From Halorubrum cibi (GTDB taxonomy: Archaea > Halobacteriota > Halobacteria > Halobacteriales > Haloferacaceae): DNA of 64,000 bases. The stretch spans positions 1-64,000 of the forward strand of contig NZ_FXTD01000010.1 of NCBI RefSeq assembly GCF_900182635.1, written 5' to 3'. Numbering within the stretch: position 1 is the stretch's first letter; every line of letters starts with the position of its first letter. The position numbers and the translations under genes are program-made. Below are positions 41,151 through 51,154 of the stretch, one piece after another. The notes beneath the pieces were generated by a model that was not told the origin of the DNA, did not search any database, and saw only the letters and a program-made list of their open reading frames with translations.

Positions 41151-42992
41151 TCAGCGCTCCTGGCTCTCGTCGGTCTCTGCCTCGCCGGAGCCGTCCGAGT
41201 CGTCGGCGGCGTCTTCCGCGGCGTCACCGCCGACCTCGGCCGAGCCGCCGTCGGCGTCGTCACCGCCATCGATTCCGTCGCCGTCGTCGTCGACCGCGTC
41301 CGTCGAACTCTCCTCACCGTCGGGTCGGTGAGCCACGTCGGCGTCCGAGGGGAACCGGTCGACCGCGTACCCGCCGGTATCGACGCGCTCGGCGGGCTCC
41401 GAGTAGTCGCGGGTCGACGCCGAGAAGTCGGACCGGACGACGCCCTCGTCGGGGATATCCGGGCTCTCGTCGGGCGCTTCGGCGTCCGCGTCGCCCTCGC
41501 CGTCCGTCTCGCCGTCGCCTTCGAACCACTCGAATGACCCGACCTCGCTTCGACGATCGCGGAGCGCCTCCTGGAGCCGGCCGGCGAGTTCCGACTGGAG
41601 GTCCACCGCCTCCTCGACGTCGAAGTCGACGGCCGCGGCGTCGCTCCCGGTGAGCGAGCTCGTTCCGGCGGTGTCGGCGACGACCGTCGCCACGCTCCAC
41701 CGCCGCTGGAAGACGGACCGGCTGTCGATCACGTTCTGGATCCGGTAGTACGGAACGATCCTCACGCTGCGGCTCCAGAACCCGTTTCGGGTCACGAGGT
41801 GGTCCTCGCCGAGCCAGTACCCCCGGTGTTTCCACTTCAGGTGCGCCGCGGGGGGAACCGCGAGGAGCAGCGCGGCGGGCGCGTACCACGGAATATCGGC
41901 CGCGACGTACCAATCGACCGCGAAGGCGACGCCGACGAGGACGGCGAGAAGCAGGGCGTACCGAAACGCGTACCGCCAGCGAATTCGGCGCGGGGGCCGG
42001 CGGAACGACGGGTCGCCGAACGACTCGATCTCGCGGGCCAACTCGTACACGCGGCCGGACCTCGCGATGGGGATCGCCGCCTCGCTGCCGTACTCGCCGC
42101 CCTGTCCGGGCGCGTACCCGGCGGTCTCGATCGAGAGCGTCGCGTACCCGAGCGCGCGCTTCGCGGGGTTATCGGAGACGGTCAGCGTCTGGACCTTCTC
42201 GGTCGGGATCGATCCGCTGTACCGCCGGAACAGCCCGCGCTCGTATCGAAGTTCGTCACCGGCACGCGCGAGCCGGAAGCCGTAGTAGTTCGAAAACGAC
42301 ACCGCCGCACCGATCCCCCACGAGACGAGAAACAGGGCGCCGACGGCGGCGACCGCGACCGCGCTGAGCGCCAGCGTCGACACGTCGGGAAGGTACCCGG
42401 ACACCACCGGGACCGACCCCGAGCCGGCGAACGCGAGCAGTCCGATGAGCCGGCCGTCGAACGACAGCGCGCCGACCAGTGCGAGCTCGCGCGGCGAGAT
42501 CGCGAACAGCTCCTCCTCGACGGGGCCGCGATCCTCTCCGGCCGCGTCGCCATCGTCCGCCGCCGATCCGGCGGACTTCCGTCGCTGGACTTCCCGCTGG
42601 AGTCGGGTGGCTTCCTCGGGGGTCACGAAGCGGATCGACCCCTCGGTGCTCGATCCCCCCGCGGTCTCTAAGTCGACGGCGGCGACGCCGATCGCGCGCT
42701 GGATCACGCTCCGACTCACGTCGACGTTCTGGATTCGTCGGTAGGGTATCTCCCGTTCGCGACGGGAGATCACGCCCGACCGGATGTCGAGCGTGTCCTC
42801 GGTGAGTTCGTACTCGAACCGACGGTAGTAGGCGACCTCGTACGCGCCGGCGACGAGGAGGACCGCGCCCGTCGCGCCGGCGGCCGCCGGGAAGCCCCAC
42901 TCGCTGTCGTTCACGACGAAGAAGAGGACGACGACGACCCCCGCGACCTTCTGGAGCGCGCGGTACGGGATCGACTGGGGCGCGAGCTTCAC
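41151..42992 (-). CDS. YdbT-like membrane protein with bacterial PH (DUF304) domains
   Basis: 613 residues from a GTG at 42992 overlapping the upstream stop (GTGA). Three bPH2 modules are recognisable by the repeated IPYRRIQNVDVSRSVIQR / VPYYRIQNVIDSRSVFQR / IPTEKVQTLTVSDN pattern, each next to paired TM helices. The last ~130 residues are a disordered Asp/Glu/Ser tail. The family is of unknown function, thought to work at the membrane. Forms an operon with the single-module protein upstream. Confidence 0.85.
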   Translation of the reverse strand: MKLAPQSIPYRALQKVAGVVVVLFFVVNDSEWGFPAAAGATGAVLLVAGAYEVAYYRRFEYELTEDTLDIRSGVISRREREIPYRRIQNVDVSRSVIQRAIGVAAVDLETAGGSSTEGSIRFVTPEEATRLQREVQRRKSAGSAADDGDAAGEDRGPVEEELFAISPRELALVGALSFDGRLIGLLAFAGSGSVPVVSGYLPDVSTLALSAVAVAAVGALFLVSWGIGAAVSFSNYYGFRLARAGDELRYERGLFRRYSGSIPTEKVQTLTVSDNPAKRALGYATLSIETAGYAPGQGGEYGSEAAIPIARSGRVYELAREIESFGDPSFRRPPRRIRWRYAFRYALLLAVLVGVAFAVDWYVAADIPWYAPAALLLAVPPAAHLKWKHRGYWLGEDHLVTRNGFWSRSVRIVPYYRIQNVIDSRSVFQRRWSVATVVADTAGTSSLTGSDAAAVDFDVEEAVDLQSELAGRLQEALRDRRSEVGSFEWFEGDGETDGEGDADAEAPDESPDIPDEGVVRSDFSASTRDYSEPAERVDTGGYAVDRFPSDADVAHRPDGEESSTDAVDDDGDGIDGGDDADGGSAEVGGDAAEDAADDSDGSGEAETDESQER

Positions 42993-43453
42993 ACTGCGTC
43001 CTCCCCGTCCGCGCGGATCGCCAGCCGTTTCAGCTCCTCGCGGAGGTCGCTCGCTCCGTCGGGCGTTAGTCCAGGAATGCGGACGTCGGCTCCGCGGGAG
43101 CCGGCGGTGTACACCACGCAGGAGGCCAGCCCGACGCCCCGTTCGACGGGACCGCGGCGCGAGTCGACGTGCTGGATGCGCACGAGCGGGACCGTCGTCC
43201 TGACCTGCGTGATGACGCCGCGGTCGAGGTAGAGGGCGTCCTCGCGGATCTCGTAGCTCCAGCGACGGTATCGGAGGAGCGCGTGAACGACGCCGAGGGC
43301 GAGGAGGATCGCGCCGACGACGAGCGGTGCCCACCCGGGGAGATACCCGAAGTAGAACCCGCCGGCGACGGGAGCGGTGAGTACCGCAGCGGCGAGGACC
43401 GCACGGAGGACCCAGACGACCCGGACGCGGGGATGGAGTCGCTTCGTCGTCAT
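42989..43453 (-). CDS. YdbS-like PH-domain membrane protein
   Basis: 154 residues from the ATG at 43453. Two TM helices (about 12-32 and 38-58) are followed by one bPH2 domain (VPLVRIQHVDSRRGPVERG ... CVVYTAGSRGADVRIPGL). It matches YdbS in size and order before YdbT, and the start-stop overlap implies a complex of the two. Confidence 0.85.
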   Translation of the reverse strand: MTTKRLHPRVRVVWVLRAVLAAAVLTAPVAGGFYFGYLPGWAPLVVGAILLALGVVHALLRYRRWSYEIREDALYLDRGVITQVRTTVPLVRIQHVDSRRGPVERGVGLASCVVYTAGSRGADVRIPGLTPDGASDLREELKRLAIRADGEDAV

Positions 43454-43632
43454 CGACCGTCCTCCGTCGCGTGTCGAGGGCTCATGCTCACTCGTTGTCG
43501 ACGGGCACTTATAAGATCCGGCGGAACGCCGGGACGACAGGCGTCCGGCGGCCCGTTTCCCGTCTCCGGATCCCCTTCCGTGCGTGTTAGTTACACTCGT
43601 CCGCAATATTTGCGAAAGGAATATAATCGATC

Positions 43633-44943
43633 ATGGAGGACTCTTCGATGATGGCCGACGATCCGTTCGAGAACATGCTCGCACAGATGGACCGCGCCGA
43701 GGAATACGCGGACGTCGATCACGACGTCTTCGAGCGGCTCAAACACCCCGAGCGGACGTTGAAGGTCACGCTTCCGGTCGAGTTGGAGTCGGGTGAGGTG
43801 GAGGTCTTCGAGGGATTTCGGTGTCAGTTCGACGGCGCGCGCGGGCCGTTCAAGGGCGGCGTCCGGTACCACCCCACGGTCTCCCAGCGCGAGGTCGAGG
43901 CGCTCGCGGGGTGGATGACATGGAAGGCGGCGCTCGTCGACCTCCCGTACGGCGGCGCGAAGGGCGGCGTCATCTGTGAACCGAAGGACCTGACCGATCG
44001 CGACCTCGAGCGGCTCACTCGGCGGTACACGGAGGGGATCCGTCGGATGATCGGCCCGGACATCGACGTGCCCGCGCCGGACATGAACACCAACCCGCAG
44101 ACGATGGCGTGGATGATGGACACCTACTCCATGTACGAGGGGTACACGGTCCCCAAAGTCGTCACCGGTAAGCCGCTCGAGATCGGCGGGACGCCGGGTC
44201 GCGTCGAGGCGACGGGTCGCGGCGTCTCGCTCATCACGCAGAAGCTCTTCGAGTACCTCGAGCGGGACCTCACCGACGCGAGCATCGCGATCCAGGGCTT
44301 CGGGAACGTCGGCTCGAACGCGGCCCGCCTGCTCGACGAGGCCGGCGCGCGGATCGTCGCCACCTCCGACGTGACCGGGGCCGCGTACGACTCCGACGGC
44401 CTCGACGTGGCCGCGCTGGGCGCACACGTCGAGGCGGGCGGCATGATCGAGGAGTACGTCGAGGGCGACGTCCGCGCGGCGGGCCCCGACGGCGCGCCCG
44501 AGGACGCCGCCGAACTCGTCTCGAACGCGGAGTTGTTGTCGCTCGACGTCGACGTGCTCATTCCGGCTGCCGTCGAGGGCGTGATCACCGCCGACAACGT
44601 CGACGACGTCCGCGCGAGCGCGATCGTCGAGGCGGCCAACGGTCCGACGACGGTCGCCGCCGACGAGATCCTCACCGGACGCGACGTTCCCGTGGTCCCC
44701 GACATCCTCGCGAACGCCGGGGGGATCATCGTCTCGTACCTCGAGTGGGTCCAGAACTCCCAGGAGTTCTCCTGGCCGCTCGAGACGGTCAACGTCGAAC
44801 TGGAGCGGCGCATCGGCTCCGCGTTCGACGAGACCATCGAGCGATACGACGAGGGCGAGGTCCCGGACCTCCGGACCGCCGCCTACACCCTCGCGCTCGA
44901 GCGCACCGCGAGCGCCCACGAGTACCGCGGGCTGTTCCCGTAG
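43633..44943 (+). CDS. gdhA: glutamate dehydrogenase
   Basis: 436 residues. The conserved substrate site GPFKGGVRYHP, the catalytic-Lys region MTWKAALVDLPYGGAKGGV, and the Rossmann motif IAIQGFGNVGSNAARLL are all present, with the C-terminal NAGGIIVSYLEWVQN. It interconverts glutamate and 2-oxoglutarate plus ammonia. GCAATATTTGCG about 28 nt before the ATG suits a leaderless transcript. Two further Met codons at residues 6-7 are possible starts. NAD or NADP preference cannot be read with certainty. Confidence 0.95.
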   Translation: MEDSSMMADDPFENMLAQMDRAEEYADVDHDVFERLKHPERTLKVTLPVELESGEVEVFEGFRCQFDGARGPFKGGVRYHPTVSQREVEALAGWMTWKAALVDLPYGGAKGGVICEPKDLTDRDLERLTRRYTEGIRRMIGPDIDVPAPDMNTNPQTMAWMMDTYSMYEGYTVPKVVTGKPLEIGGTPGRVEATGRGVSLITQKLFEYLERDLTDASIAIQGFGNVGSNAARLLDEAGARIVATSDVTGAAYDSDGLDVAALGAHVEAGGMIEEYVEGDVRAAGPDGAPEDAAELVSNAELLSLDVDVLIPAAVEGVITADNVDDVRASAIVEAANGPTTVAADEILTGRDVPVVPDILANAGGIIVSYLEWVQNSQEFSWPLETVNVELERRIGSAFDETIERYDEGEVPDLRTAAYTLALERTASAHEYRGLFP

Positions 44944-44962
44944 GCGGCAGGGGTACCTCCCG

Positions 44963-45904
44963 TCACCCGCTCTCGTCGTCGTCCGTCCCGCCGGATCCCT
45001 CGTCGGTCGCGTCCTTCCACTCGCCGACGCCGGAGGGATCGAGGTGGACGTGGACGTCGCCGACGTCCTCCAGTCCGCGAAGCCGCGTGACGAGTTCCGT
45101 CTCGATGTCGTGAGCGCGCCGGAGCGTCATCTCGCCGTCGACCTCGACGTGGACTTCGACCTCCAAGTCAGTTCCGTCGTAGAACACCCGCAGATCGTGA
45201 ACGCCGACGACTTCGGGGTGCTCCCGGAGCGATTCGGTGATCCGATCGCGGTCGTCCGCCGGCGGCGCGGCTCCCACGAGGTACGTCACGTTCTCTCGAC
45301 CGATCTCGACGCCCTGGTACACGACGAGCAGGCTCACGACCCCGCCAGCGATCGGGTCGAGGATCGGGAGGTCGAAGAACACGCCGAACACGCCGATCAG
45401 CGCCGCCACGGTGGTGTAGATGTCGTTGAGACAGTCGACCGCGAGCGCCGAGAGCGCGGTCGACCCGAGATCCGCGTTCACCCGCATCGTGTACCAGTAG
45501 AGGACGTACATGTCGACGAGCGCGAACCCCAGCGCGACGAGCAGCAGTCGGCTGAACCGCACGTCGGTGCCGAACCGGATCCCTTCGATCGAGCTCCACA
45601 GGAGGTTGAGTCCGAGGAGGGCGACCACCGCGCCGACGAACAGCGCGGTCAGGGGCTCGATCCGCTGGTGGCCGTGGGGGTGCTCCGCGTCGGCGCCGTC
45701 GTAGCGGGCCCCGCCCCAGACGAACACGACGCCGCTGGCGACGAGGTCGGCGACGGAGTGGGCCGCGTCGGCTAAAAGCGCCACGCTGCCGAACGCGAGC
45801 CCCGCGGCCCCCTCGGCGAGGATCTTCGCGGCGTTGCCGAGGACGTTCACCCCGGCGGCCCGCCTGAACCGTCGCTTCTCCTCTCGTCGCTGGCGGGCCG
45901 TCAT
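44963..45904 (-). CDS. cation diffusion facilitator (CDF) transporter
   Basis: 313 residues. Six TM helices; metal-site motifs LLADAAHSVADL (TM2) and DCLNDIYTT (TM5) with the HPHGHQRIEPL loop. The C-terminal cytoplasmic domain (about 210-300) is a ferredoxin-like fold with VGVHDLRVFYDG. Exports Zn or other divalent metals by proton exchange. It ends 20 nt from gdhA, convergent. Confidence 0.92.
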   Translation of the reverse strand: MTARQRREEKRRFRRAAGVNVLGNAAKILAEGAAGLAFGSVALLADAAHSVADLVASGVVFVWGGARYDGADAEHPHGHQRIEPLTALFVGAVVALLGLNLLWSSIEGIRFGTDVRFSRLLLVALGFALVDMYVLYWYTMRVNADLGSTALSALAVDCLNDIYTTVAALIGVFGVFFDLPILDPIAGGVVSLLVVYQGVEIGRENVTYLVGAAPPADDRDRITESLREHPEVVGVHDLRVFYDGTDLEVEVHVEVDGEMTLRRAHDIETELVTRLRGLEDVGDVHVHLDPSGVGEWKDATDEGSGGTDDDESG

Positions 45905-46038
45905 GCCCGACCGTCGTGCGCCGTCGGTGTTAAGTGGTGCGTCCCGGTGCGGCCTCCGACCGAGGTCGTGAGTCAGTCGCTATCAGATCCGATACCGGGC
46001 GGGCGGTGTTTAACCGTCTCGGACGACGAGGTTGGACC

Positions 46039-47493
46039 ATGTATCCCGGCGAGCGCGCCCAGAGCGAGGTGATCGGGACCGTGCTGCTCCTGGGGATCAC
46101 GATCGCCGCCGTGACGGCCACGGTGGCGACGGGAAGCGTCGCGCTCGGAGCCGTCACCGACGAGGCGCAGGCGGCGGGAGTCGAGAACGGCATGTCGCAG
46201 TTCACGTCGCAGGCGAGCCTCGTCGCGCTCGGCGAAACGGACGCCAAGCGGTTCGATCTGGGTTCCGTCGACGGCGGCGATCTCCGGCTCGAGAAGGACG
46301 CCGGACGCGTCGAGGTCCGGATCGAGCGACCCGACGGGAACGTGACGAACGAGTCGTACTCGCTCGGGGCGCTCGTGTACAGCGGCGAGAGTCGGGAGAT
46401 CGCGGTCCAGGGCGGCGGCGTCTGGTCGAGCGACGGCACTCGCGGGCGGATGGTGTCGCCGCCGGAGTACCACTACCGCGGAGAGACGCTCACGTTCCCG
46501 ATCGTTCGGTTGACCGCCGATAGCGAGCGACACACCTCCACTCGCGGAACCGGAGTCGTTCGTCGGACGAACGCCAGCAAGGAGGTGTTCCCCAACGTGT
46601 CGAACCCGCTCGAGAACGGGACGGTCGTCGTGGAGGTCCGGAGCGACTACTACGAGGGCTGGTACGACTTCTTCAGCCAGCGCGCGGAGGGCGACGTGAC
46701 CAAGGACGACGCGAACCGGACGGTGACCGCCCGGCTCGTCGTTCCGGAAGTGGTGACCTTCGACCGAGCGATCACGGTCCAGCAGTTCGACGGCTACAGT
46801 CATAAGGGGAAACCACAGAACGAACTGAACGTCGACGAGTACCGCGAGGGCGTCTCCACCCCCTCACCGAACGGGCTGATCGAGAACGAGATCGAGGCCG
46901 CCGAAGCGGACAACGACAACGCCGCGGAGAGCTGCGTGACTCCGACCGGCTTCGACGGCTGCGGGACCGTCGGGAGCGGCGTCTACCACTTCCCCGGAGA
47001 CGCGACCGTCGACGACGACTTCGAGTTCGACACGACCGGAGGCGACGTGGTCGTCGCCGTCGACGGGGACTTCGACATCGGTAACAGCGAGATGGCGATC
47101 GCCGACAACAGCAGTAACGGGGTGACGTACTACGTCAACGGCTCGCTCGACATCCAAGGGAGCGGCACTGTTGGGACGGACCCCGACCCGACGCAGGCCG
47201 ACCGGAACGTCTTCTACGTCGCCGGAGGATTCCTCGACGAGAGCGCGGGAGAGGGAAGCCCGACGATGGAGGCGATCGTCTACGCCCCGAACGCCGACGT
47301 CGTCGCGAAGGGGAAGCCCACGCTTCGAGGAGCGTTCGTGACCAATTCGCTGTCGACGGGCGGAAACGCGCGGGTCGAGTACGACACGAACCTCGGGGAC
47401 CTCGATATCAGGATCACCGGCGGCGGCGGATCGAGCCCGATCACGTACCTCCACGTCAGCGAGAACGTCGTCGGACTCCGATTCGACGAGTGA
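46039..47493 (+). CDS. pilin-like secreted protein (DUF7289 type)
   Basis: 484 residues from the ATG at 46039. The type IV pilin N-terminus ERAQSEVIGTVLLLGITIAA gives a PibD-type cleavage before a hydrophobic helix. The long ectodomain is beta-rich; its second half (DGDFDIGNS ... NGSLDIQGSGT ... FYVAGGFLDES) has polymer-forming, bactofilin-like alternation, and two Cys lie near residues 297-308. Probably an extracellular pilus-associated protein. Convergent to the pilin operon below. Confidence 0.75.
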   Translation: MYPGERAQSEVIGTVLLLGITIAAVTATVATGSVALGAVTDEAQAAGVENGMSQFTSQASLVALGETDAKRFDLGSVDGGDLRLEKDAGRVEVRIERPDGNVTNESYSLGALVYSGESREIAVQGGGVWSSDGTRGRMVSPPEYHYRGETLTFPIVRLTADSERHTSTRGTGVVRRTNASKEVFPNVSNPLENGTVVVEVRSDYYEGWYDFFSQRAEGDVTKDDANRTVTARLVVPEVVTFDRAITVQQFDGYSHKGKPQNELNVDEYREGVSTPSPNGLIENEIEAAEADNDNAAESCVTPTGFDGCGTVGSGVYHFPGDATVDDDFEFDTTGGDVVVAVDGDFDIGNSEMAIADNSSNGVTYYVNGSLDIQGSGTVGTDPDPTQADRNVFYVAGGFLDESAGEGSPTMEAIVYAPNADVVAKGKPTLRGAFVTNSLSTGGNARVEYDTNLGDLDIRITGGGGSSPITYLHVSENVVGLRFDE

Positions 47494-47553
47494 AGCGGTC
47501 TCGCCTCGACTATCGGATCGTCCTCCGGTTCTGTGGAACTCTCGGAGACGGGA

Positions 47554-48351
47554 TCAGCGTCTGAGCGAGACGTACACCCTGGTCGCACGCAGGTACACCG
47601 TCTCGTCGTGTTCGATTGCCGCGACGACCTCGCCGTCGTTCGGACGATCGACGTCGATGAACGCGTCGGATCCCTTGAAGTATCGCTCCCACGCGTCGGC
47701 GTACGGGGACTCGATCCGGATCTCGTCGATCTTCGAGGAACCGTTCAGCGGATACTGGTAGTTCTGGTCGCCGCCCTTGGTGGTCGACACCTGAACCGTT
47801 CCGTCGCCGTCGACGCTTCTCGGTCCGTTTTCGTGACGCAGTTGGACGACGGGAAGCACTGTTCGACCGTCGTCCGCCACGAACCGCGGCGAGGACCGCA
47901 TGACGCTTTCCCCGCCGTCGGACCGGAACCACGCACCGGCCTCGTAGGCGACGGTCGTGTCGCCGTTGGCGTACACGAGTCGAGAGGAATTCACTCTCTG
48001 GTCCACTTGAACACCGGTCGCGTTGGTGTACTCCAGCGTGACCGTCGTCGTCTCCTCCAGCGTCAGGCTCCCGCCGCTGAGGCGCATCTCCGTCGCACGA
48101 CTCGGATCCTCGTACCGTTGGATGTCGCGCAGGTTGTCGTCGAACACGTCGAACGCGCGCTCGACGTTCTCGACGCGCTCGGCGTTCCGCCTGTCCTCCA
48201 GTCCGGTCATGCCCACGGCGAACACCGACGCGATCGTCGCCGTGACGAGCGCGAACACCAAGACGTAGCCGATCACGTCGCTCACGCCTCGATCGTCGAG
48301 AGGAGACGAGCGTTCGCGGAGCCCCGACCCGGATCGGCGACCGCGACTCAC
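47554..48351 (-). CDS. pilin-like protein
   Basis: 265 residues from a GTG at 48351 overlapping the upstream stop (GTGA). DDRGVSDVIGYVLVFALVTA is a canonical archaeal prepilin site followed by the assembly helix. The beta-rich exported domain has no Cys. Last gene of the six-gene pilus operon that begins with the ATPase at 56762. Confidence 0.8.
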   Translation of the reverse strand: MSRGRRSGSGLRERSSPLDDRGVSDVIGYVLVFALVTATIASVFAVGMTGLEDRRNAERVENVERAFDVFDDNLRDIQRYEDPSRATEMRLSGGSLTLEETTTVTLEYTNATGVQVDQRVNSSRLVYANGDTTVAYEAGAWFRSDGGESVMRSSPRFVADDGRTVLPVVQLRHENGPRSVDGDGTVQVSTTKGGDQNYQYPLNGSSKIDEIRIESPYADAWERYFKGSDAFIDVDRPNDGEVVAAIEHDETVYLRATRVYVSLRR

Positions 48352-48917
48352 CGCTCCGTCACCTCCAGCGTGCCGGCACTCGGGTCGGCCGCGTCGGCGA
48401 CGTACGCGATCCGGATCGGCCCGCCCCGAAACGTCGTCTCCTCGACCGTCGTGTTCGACCGGTACGGAACCCTGACGCTGGCGTCCGGTCGAGTCGTCCG
48501 GAGAATCACCGCGGAATCGGCGTCGGGATCGGGACCGTCCACGATCTCGACAGTGTACGGAATTCCCGCCACCCGTCTCGGGAGGTCGACGTCGACGGTC
48601 ACGTTCGCAGTCCCGTCGGCGGCGTCGAGGTCCGGGTCGGTCCGGCCCGCCTCCGCGAGTCGAGCAAGCCGGTCCGCGGCCTCGAGGTTCGCCGCGAGCG
48701 ACTGTCCCGTGACCTCGAGGTCGCCGTGGACCGCCCGTTCGGTCTGTCCGTCGATCACGCCACCGACGCCGACCACGACGCCCGAGAGCAGCACCGCCCC
48801 GATAGCGAGCGTCAACACGTAGCCGACGGTCGTGCTCACGCCCCGATCGTCGCGGGAGAGCGAATCGTCCGAGCCGAACGCTCCGCACGGCGGGACTCGG
48901 TCACGCACGCGGCTCAC
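48348..48917 (-). CDS. pilin-like protein
   Basis: 189 residues from a GTG at 48917. SRDDRGVSTTVGYVLTLAIG is a prepilin site with a hydrophobic helix at about 25-50. The C-terminal domain is a beta-sandwich-like region. It overlaps the upstream gene by 17 nt and the downstream one by GTGA. Confidence 0.8.
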   Translation of the reverse strand: MSRVRDRVPPCGAFGSDDSLSRDDRGVSTTVGYVLTLAIGAVLLSGVVVGVGGVIDGQTERAVHGDLEVTGQSLAANLEAADRLARLAEAGRTDPDLDAADGTANVTVDVDLPRRVAGIPYTVEIVDGPDPDADSAVILRTTRPDASVRVPYRSNTTVEETTFRGGPIRIAYVADAADPSAGTLEVTER

Positions 48918-49893
48918 CCGGTGCGACCCGAACGGTGGTCTCGAAGCGGAGGTCGGCCGTCCGGTAACGGAGGTCGACCGTGGCGTCGTAGACGGCGGGC
49001 GAGATCCCGTCGTGGTCGGCTCCGGGCTCCGAACCCGCCGGCCGCGGTCGAACGGTCGCGGTCGCGGTGCCGTCGGCCGCGTCGGCGTTCTCGAACCGGA
49101 TCGCGTACGGGTCGGACGGAGCGAACAGTTCGACGGGCCAGACGCCCGGACAGGCGGTCTCTCCGAGCCGCTCGCCGGTGAGATCGAAGGTCACGTTTTC
49201 GCCCGACTCAGCCGCGATCGAGCACCGGACTTCCGGGTCGCCGCCCGCGCTCCCGTTCGCGACGGCCACGTCGCCGGAGCCGTTTCGGTAGACGTACACC
49301 TCCCGACTCTCCGAGAGCGCCGGCCCGTCGAAGACGACGTGAAACGCCTCGCCGGTCGCGTTGCTCGGGGTCGTATTCGCAAGATCGTCATCGTCGACGG
49401 AAAGCGACAGCGAGAACCCCCGCGTCCGGTCGATCCCGTCGACGAACGCGTACGCCGTCGCGTTCGTGTCGTTCGCGAGCGACGTGGCATTGCCCGCGGT
49501 GGAGAGGTACCACCCCTCGGTCACTCGGGACTCGTTGGTCTCGAGATGGACCACGCCGCCGCGTCCCGCGTAGTTCCGCGCCATCCGTTCGTCCAGATCG
49601 GCGACCCCGTCGGTCACGTTCGTCACCTCGTGTGACTCCCGTTCCTCCCGGTTCGTGGCGTCGATGAGTTCGCCGACGCCCCCGACCGCGGTCGTCCTGA
49701 CGTCTGCCGCCTCCCCGTCGGCCGCCTGGATCCCTCGAGTCGCGAGGTTCTCCGTGAATATCGTCGCGTTCAACAGGACGACGAGGGCAACGAGCGAGAC
49801 CGCCATCACGAGTCCGGCGACCACCAGCAGCTGGCCGCGGTCGGCCTCGCGAAGTCGTTTCCCGTCGGGAGGGCCGAGGCTCACATCCGCCAT
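48901..49893 (-). CDS. pilin-like protein (DUF7261 type)
   Basis: 330 residues. READRGQLLVVAGLVMAVSLVALVV shows an RGQ-type processing site and the N-terminal helix. The large exported domain is rich in N-glycosylation sequons (NVT, NAT, NES). Two Cys (about 245, 269) could form a disulfide. The long ectodomain suggests a minor pilin or adhesive subunit. Confidence 0.78.
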   Translation of the reverse strand: MADVSLGPPDGKRLREADRGQLLVVAGLVMAVSLVALVVLLNATIFTENLATRGIQAADGEAADVRTTAVGGVGELIDATNREERESHEVTNVTDGVADLDERMARNYAGRGGVVHLETNESRVTEGWYLSTAGNATSLANDTNATAYAFVDGIDRTRGFSLSLSVDDDDLANTTPSNATGEAFHVVFDGPALSESREVYVYRNGSGDVAVANGSAGGDPEVRCSIAAESGENVTFDLTGERLGETACPGVWPVELFAPSDPYAIRFENADAADGTATATVRPRPAGSEPGADHDGISPAVYDATVDLRYRTADLRFETTVRVAPGEPRA

Positions 49894-50534
49894 ACGACGA
49901 TTCGCACCTCCAAGTGGTTGTATATCGGGCCGTCGTCGACGGCGGGTGCATAGAAACCGTCCTCGTCATTTTCTGGGGGCTCGACCTCCGCGAGCGTTCG
50001 ATCCTCCGCTCCGGGGACGGTCAGGGTCGTGTCGTTCGAAACCGACAGGGTCCGACTCGCGGTCACGGCGTTGTCGCTCGGTTTCCCCATGAACACCATC
50101 TCCTGTTTTCCCGTCGAGTTCCCGTCGTGGAACCGAACGTACACGTTGAACGCCACCCGCCGGTCGAGAAACGCCCGATCGAGCGCGTCGCCGAATTCGG
50201 TCGGCGGCCCTGACTCCGTGTAGTATTGGAAGCCGTTCGGGGTACCGTGGAATCCTCGTTCGACCGTCGCGTTGCCGGGGTGCCAGTAGAGGACGGCCTC
50301 GCGGAGGTCGCCGTTCGCCGCGCTCGTCTCGAGGAGACCAGTCGCGGCCGCGCGCTGCTGGTTCTCGATGTGTTGATTCGACGTGCTCGCCGACAGCGGC
50401 GTCACCGCCGTCGCCTGAAGCGCGAACGTGAGCCCCGCGACGAGCAGGATCGCCGCCACGAACGCCTCCAGCGTGTGCGCCTGTCCTCGGTCGTCGGCGT
50501 CGGTCGGACCGCGGGAGAGGCGAGGGCTGGACAT
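49881..50534 (-). CDS. pilin-like protein (DUF7288 type)
   Basis: 217 residues from the ATG at 50534. DDRGQAHTLEAFVAAILLVAG is the RGQ-type prepilin segment. The exported part contains a VYVRFHDGNSTGKQEMVFMG segment and ends in VRIVVWRM. It sits 2 nt downstream of the preceding gene and overlaps the next by 13 nt. Confidence 0.78.
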   Translation of the reverse strand: MSSPRLSRGPTDADDRGQAHTLEAFVAAILLVAGLTFALQATAVTPLSASTSNQHIENQQRAAATGLLETSAANGDLREAVLYWHPGNATVERGFHGTPNGFQYYTESGPPTEFGDALDRAFLDRRVAFNVYVRFHDGNSTGKQEMVFMGKPSDNAVTASRTLSVSNDTTLTVPGAEDRTLAEVEPPENDEDGFYAPAVDDGPIYNHLEVRIVVWRM

Positions 50535-50536
50535 CG

Positions 50537-51154
50537 TCACCACACCCGCACCGTCAGGCGGTACTGGACCCCTCGAAGCGAGACGACGCGGCCGGAGACG
50601 GTGACGTCGTCGGCCGTCGCGGTCGAGTCCGTCGTCGATCGGTTCAACGTCGTCCCGAGCGTCCCGTGTCGGGTCTCGAACTCGACATCGGTCGCGTTCT
50701 CGGCGGTCTCGTTGAGGTCGTGGACGACGATCTGGACGTCGTCGTCGACGCCGAACAGCGCCGCGGGGTCGGTCTCGGCGTCGAACGGGCAGCCGGCGTC
50801 GTCCGCGAGCGCCGCGTTCCCGCCCGGCTCGAAGAACGCGACCGTACACGCCGGCGAGAGGACGCCCGGTTCGATCGGTGCGTGAACTGCGGCAGGGTCT
50901 CCGGAGGGATTCGCGGAGATGCCGAGCAGGTCGACGGTTCCGGCGGCGATCCGGTCGGCCACGAGCGGCGAGGCGGTCTCGCCGACCGTGAACGGCTCGA
51001 AGAGCGTCGGGACGAACGCGACCACGAACGCGAGCGTGACCAGGAACACGCCCGCGCCGACGGCGAAGTCGATCTGGGTCTGTCCGCGGTCGTCCCGTCG
51101 GGACCCGCTCGCGACGGGGGATCGAGGATGACGGGGAGGACGGTCATCCGACAT
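50537..51154 (-). CDS. pilin-like protein (DUF7287 type)
   Basis: 205 residues. RDDRGQTQIDFAVGAGVFLV marks the prepilin site and helix. The exported domain has two Cys (about residues 102 and 121) and ends RLTVRVW. It overlaps the PilC gene end by 11 nt, so it is translated with the secretion machinery. Confidence 0.78.
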   Translation of the reverse strand: MSDDRPPRHPRSPVASGSRRDDRGQTQIDFAVGAGVFLVTLAFVVAFVPTLFEPFTVGETASPLVADRIAAGTVDLLGISANPSGDPAAVHAPIEPGVLSPACTVAFFEPGGNAALADDAGCPFDAETDPAALFGVDDDVQIVVHDLNETAENATDVEFETRHGTLGTTLNRSTTDSTATADDVTVSGRVVSLRGVQYRLTVRVW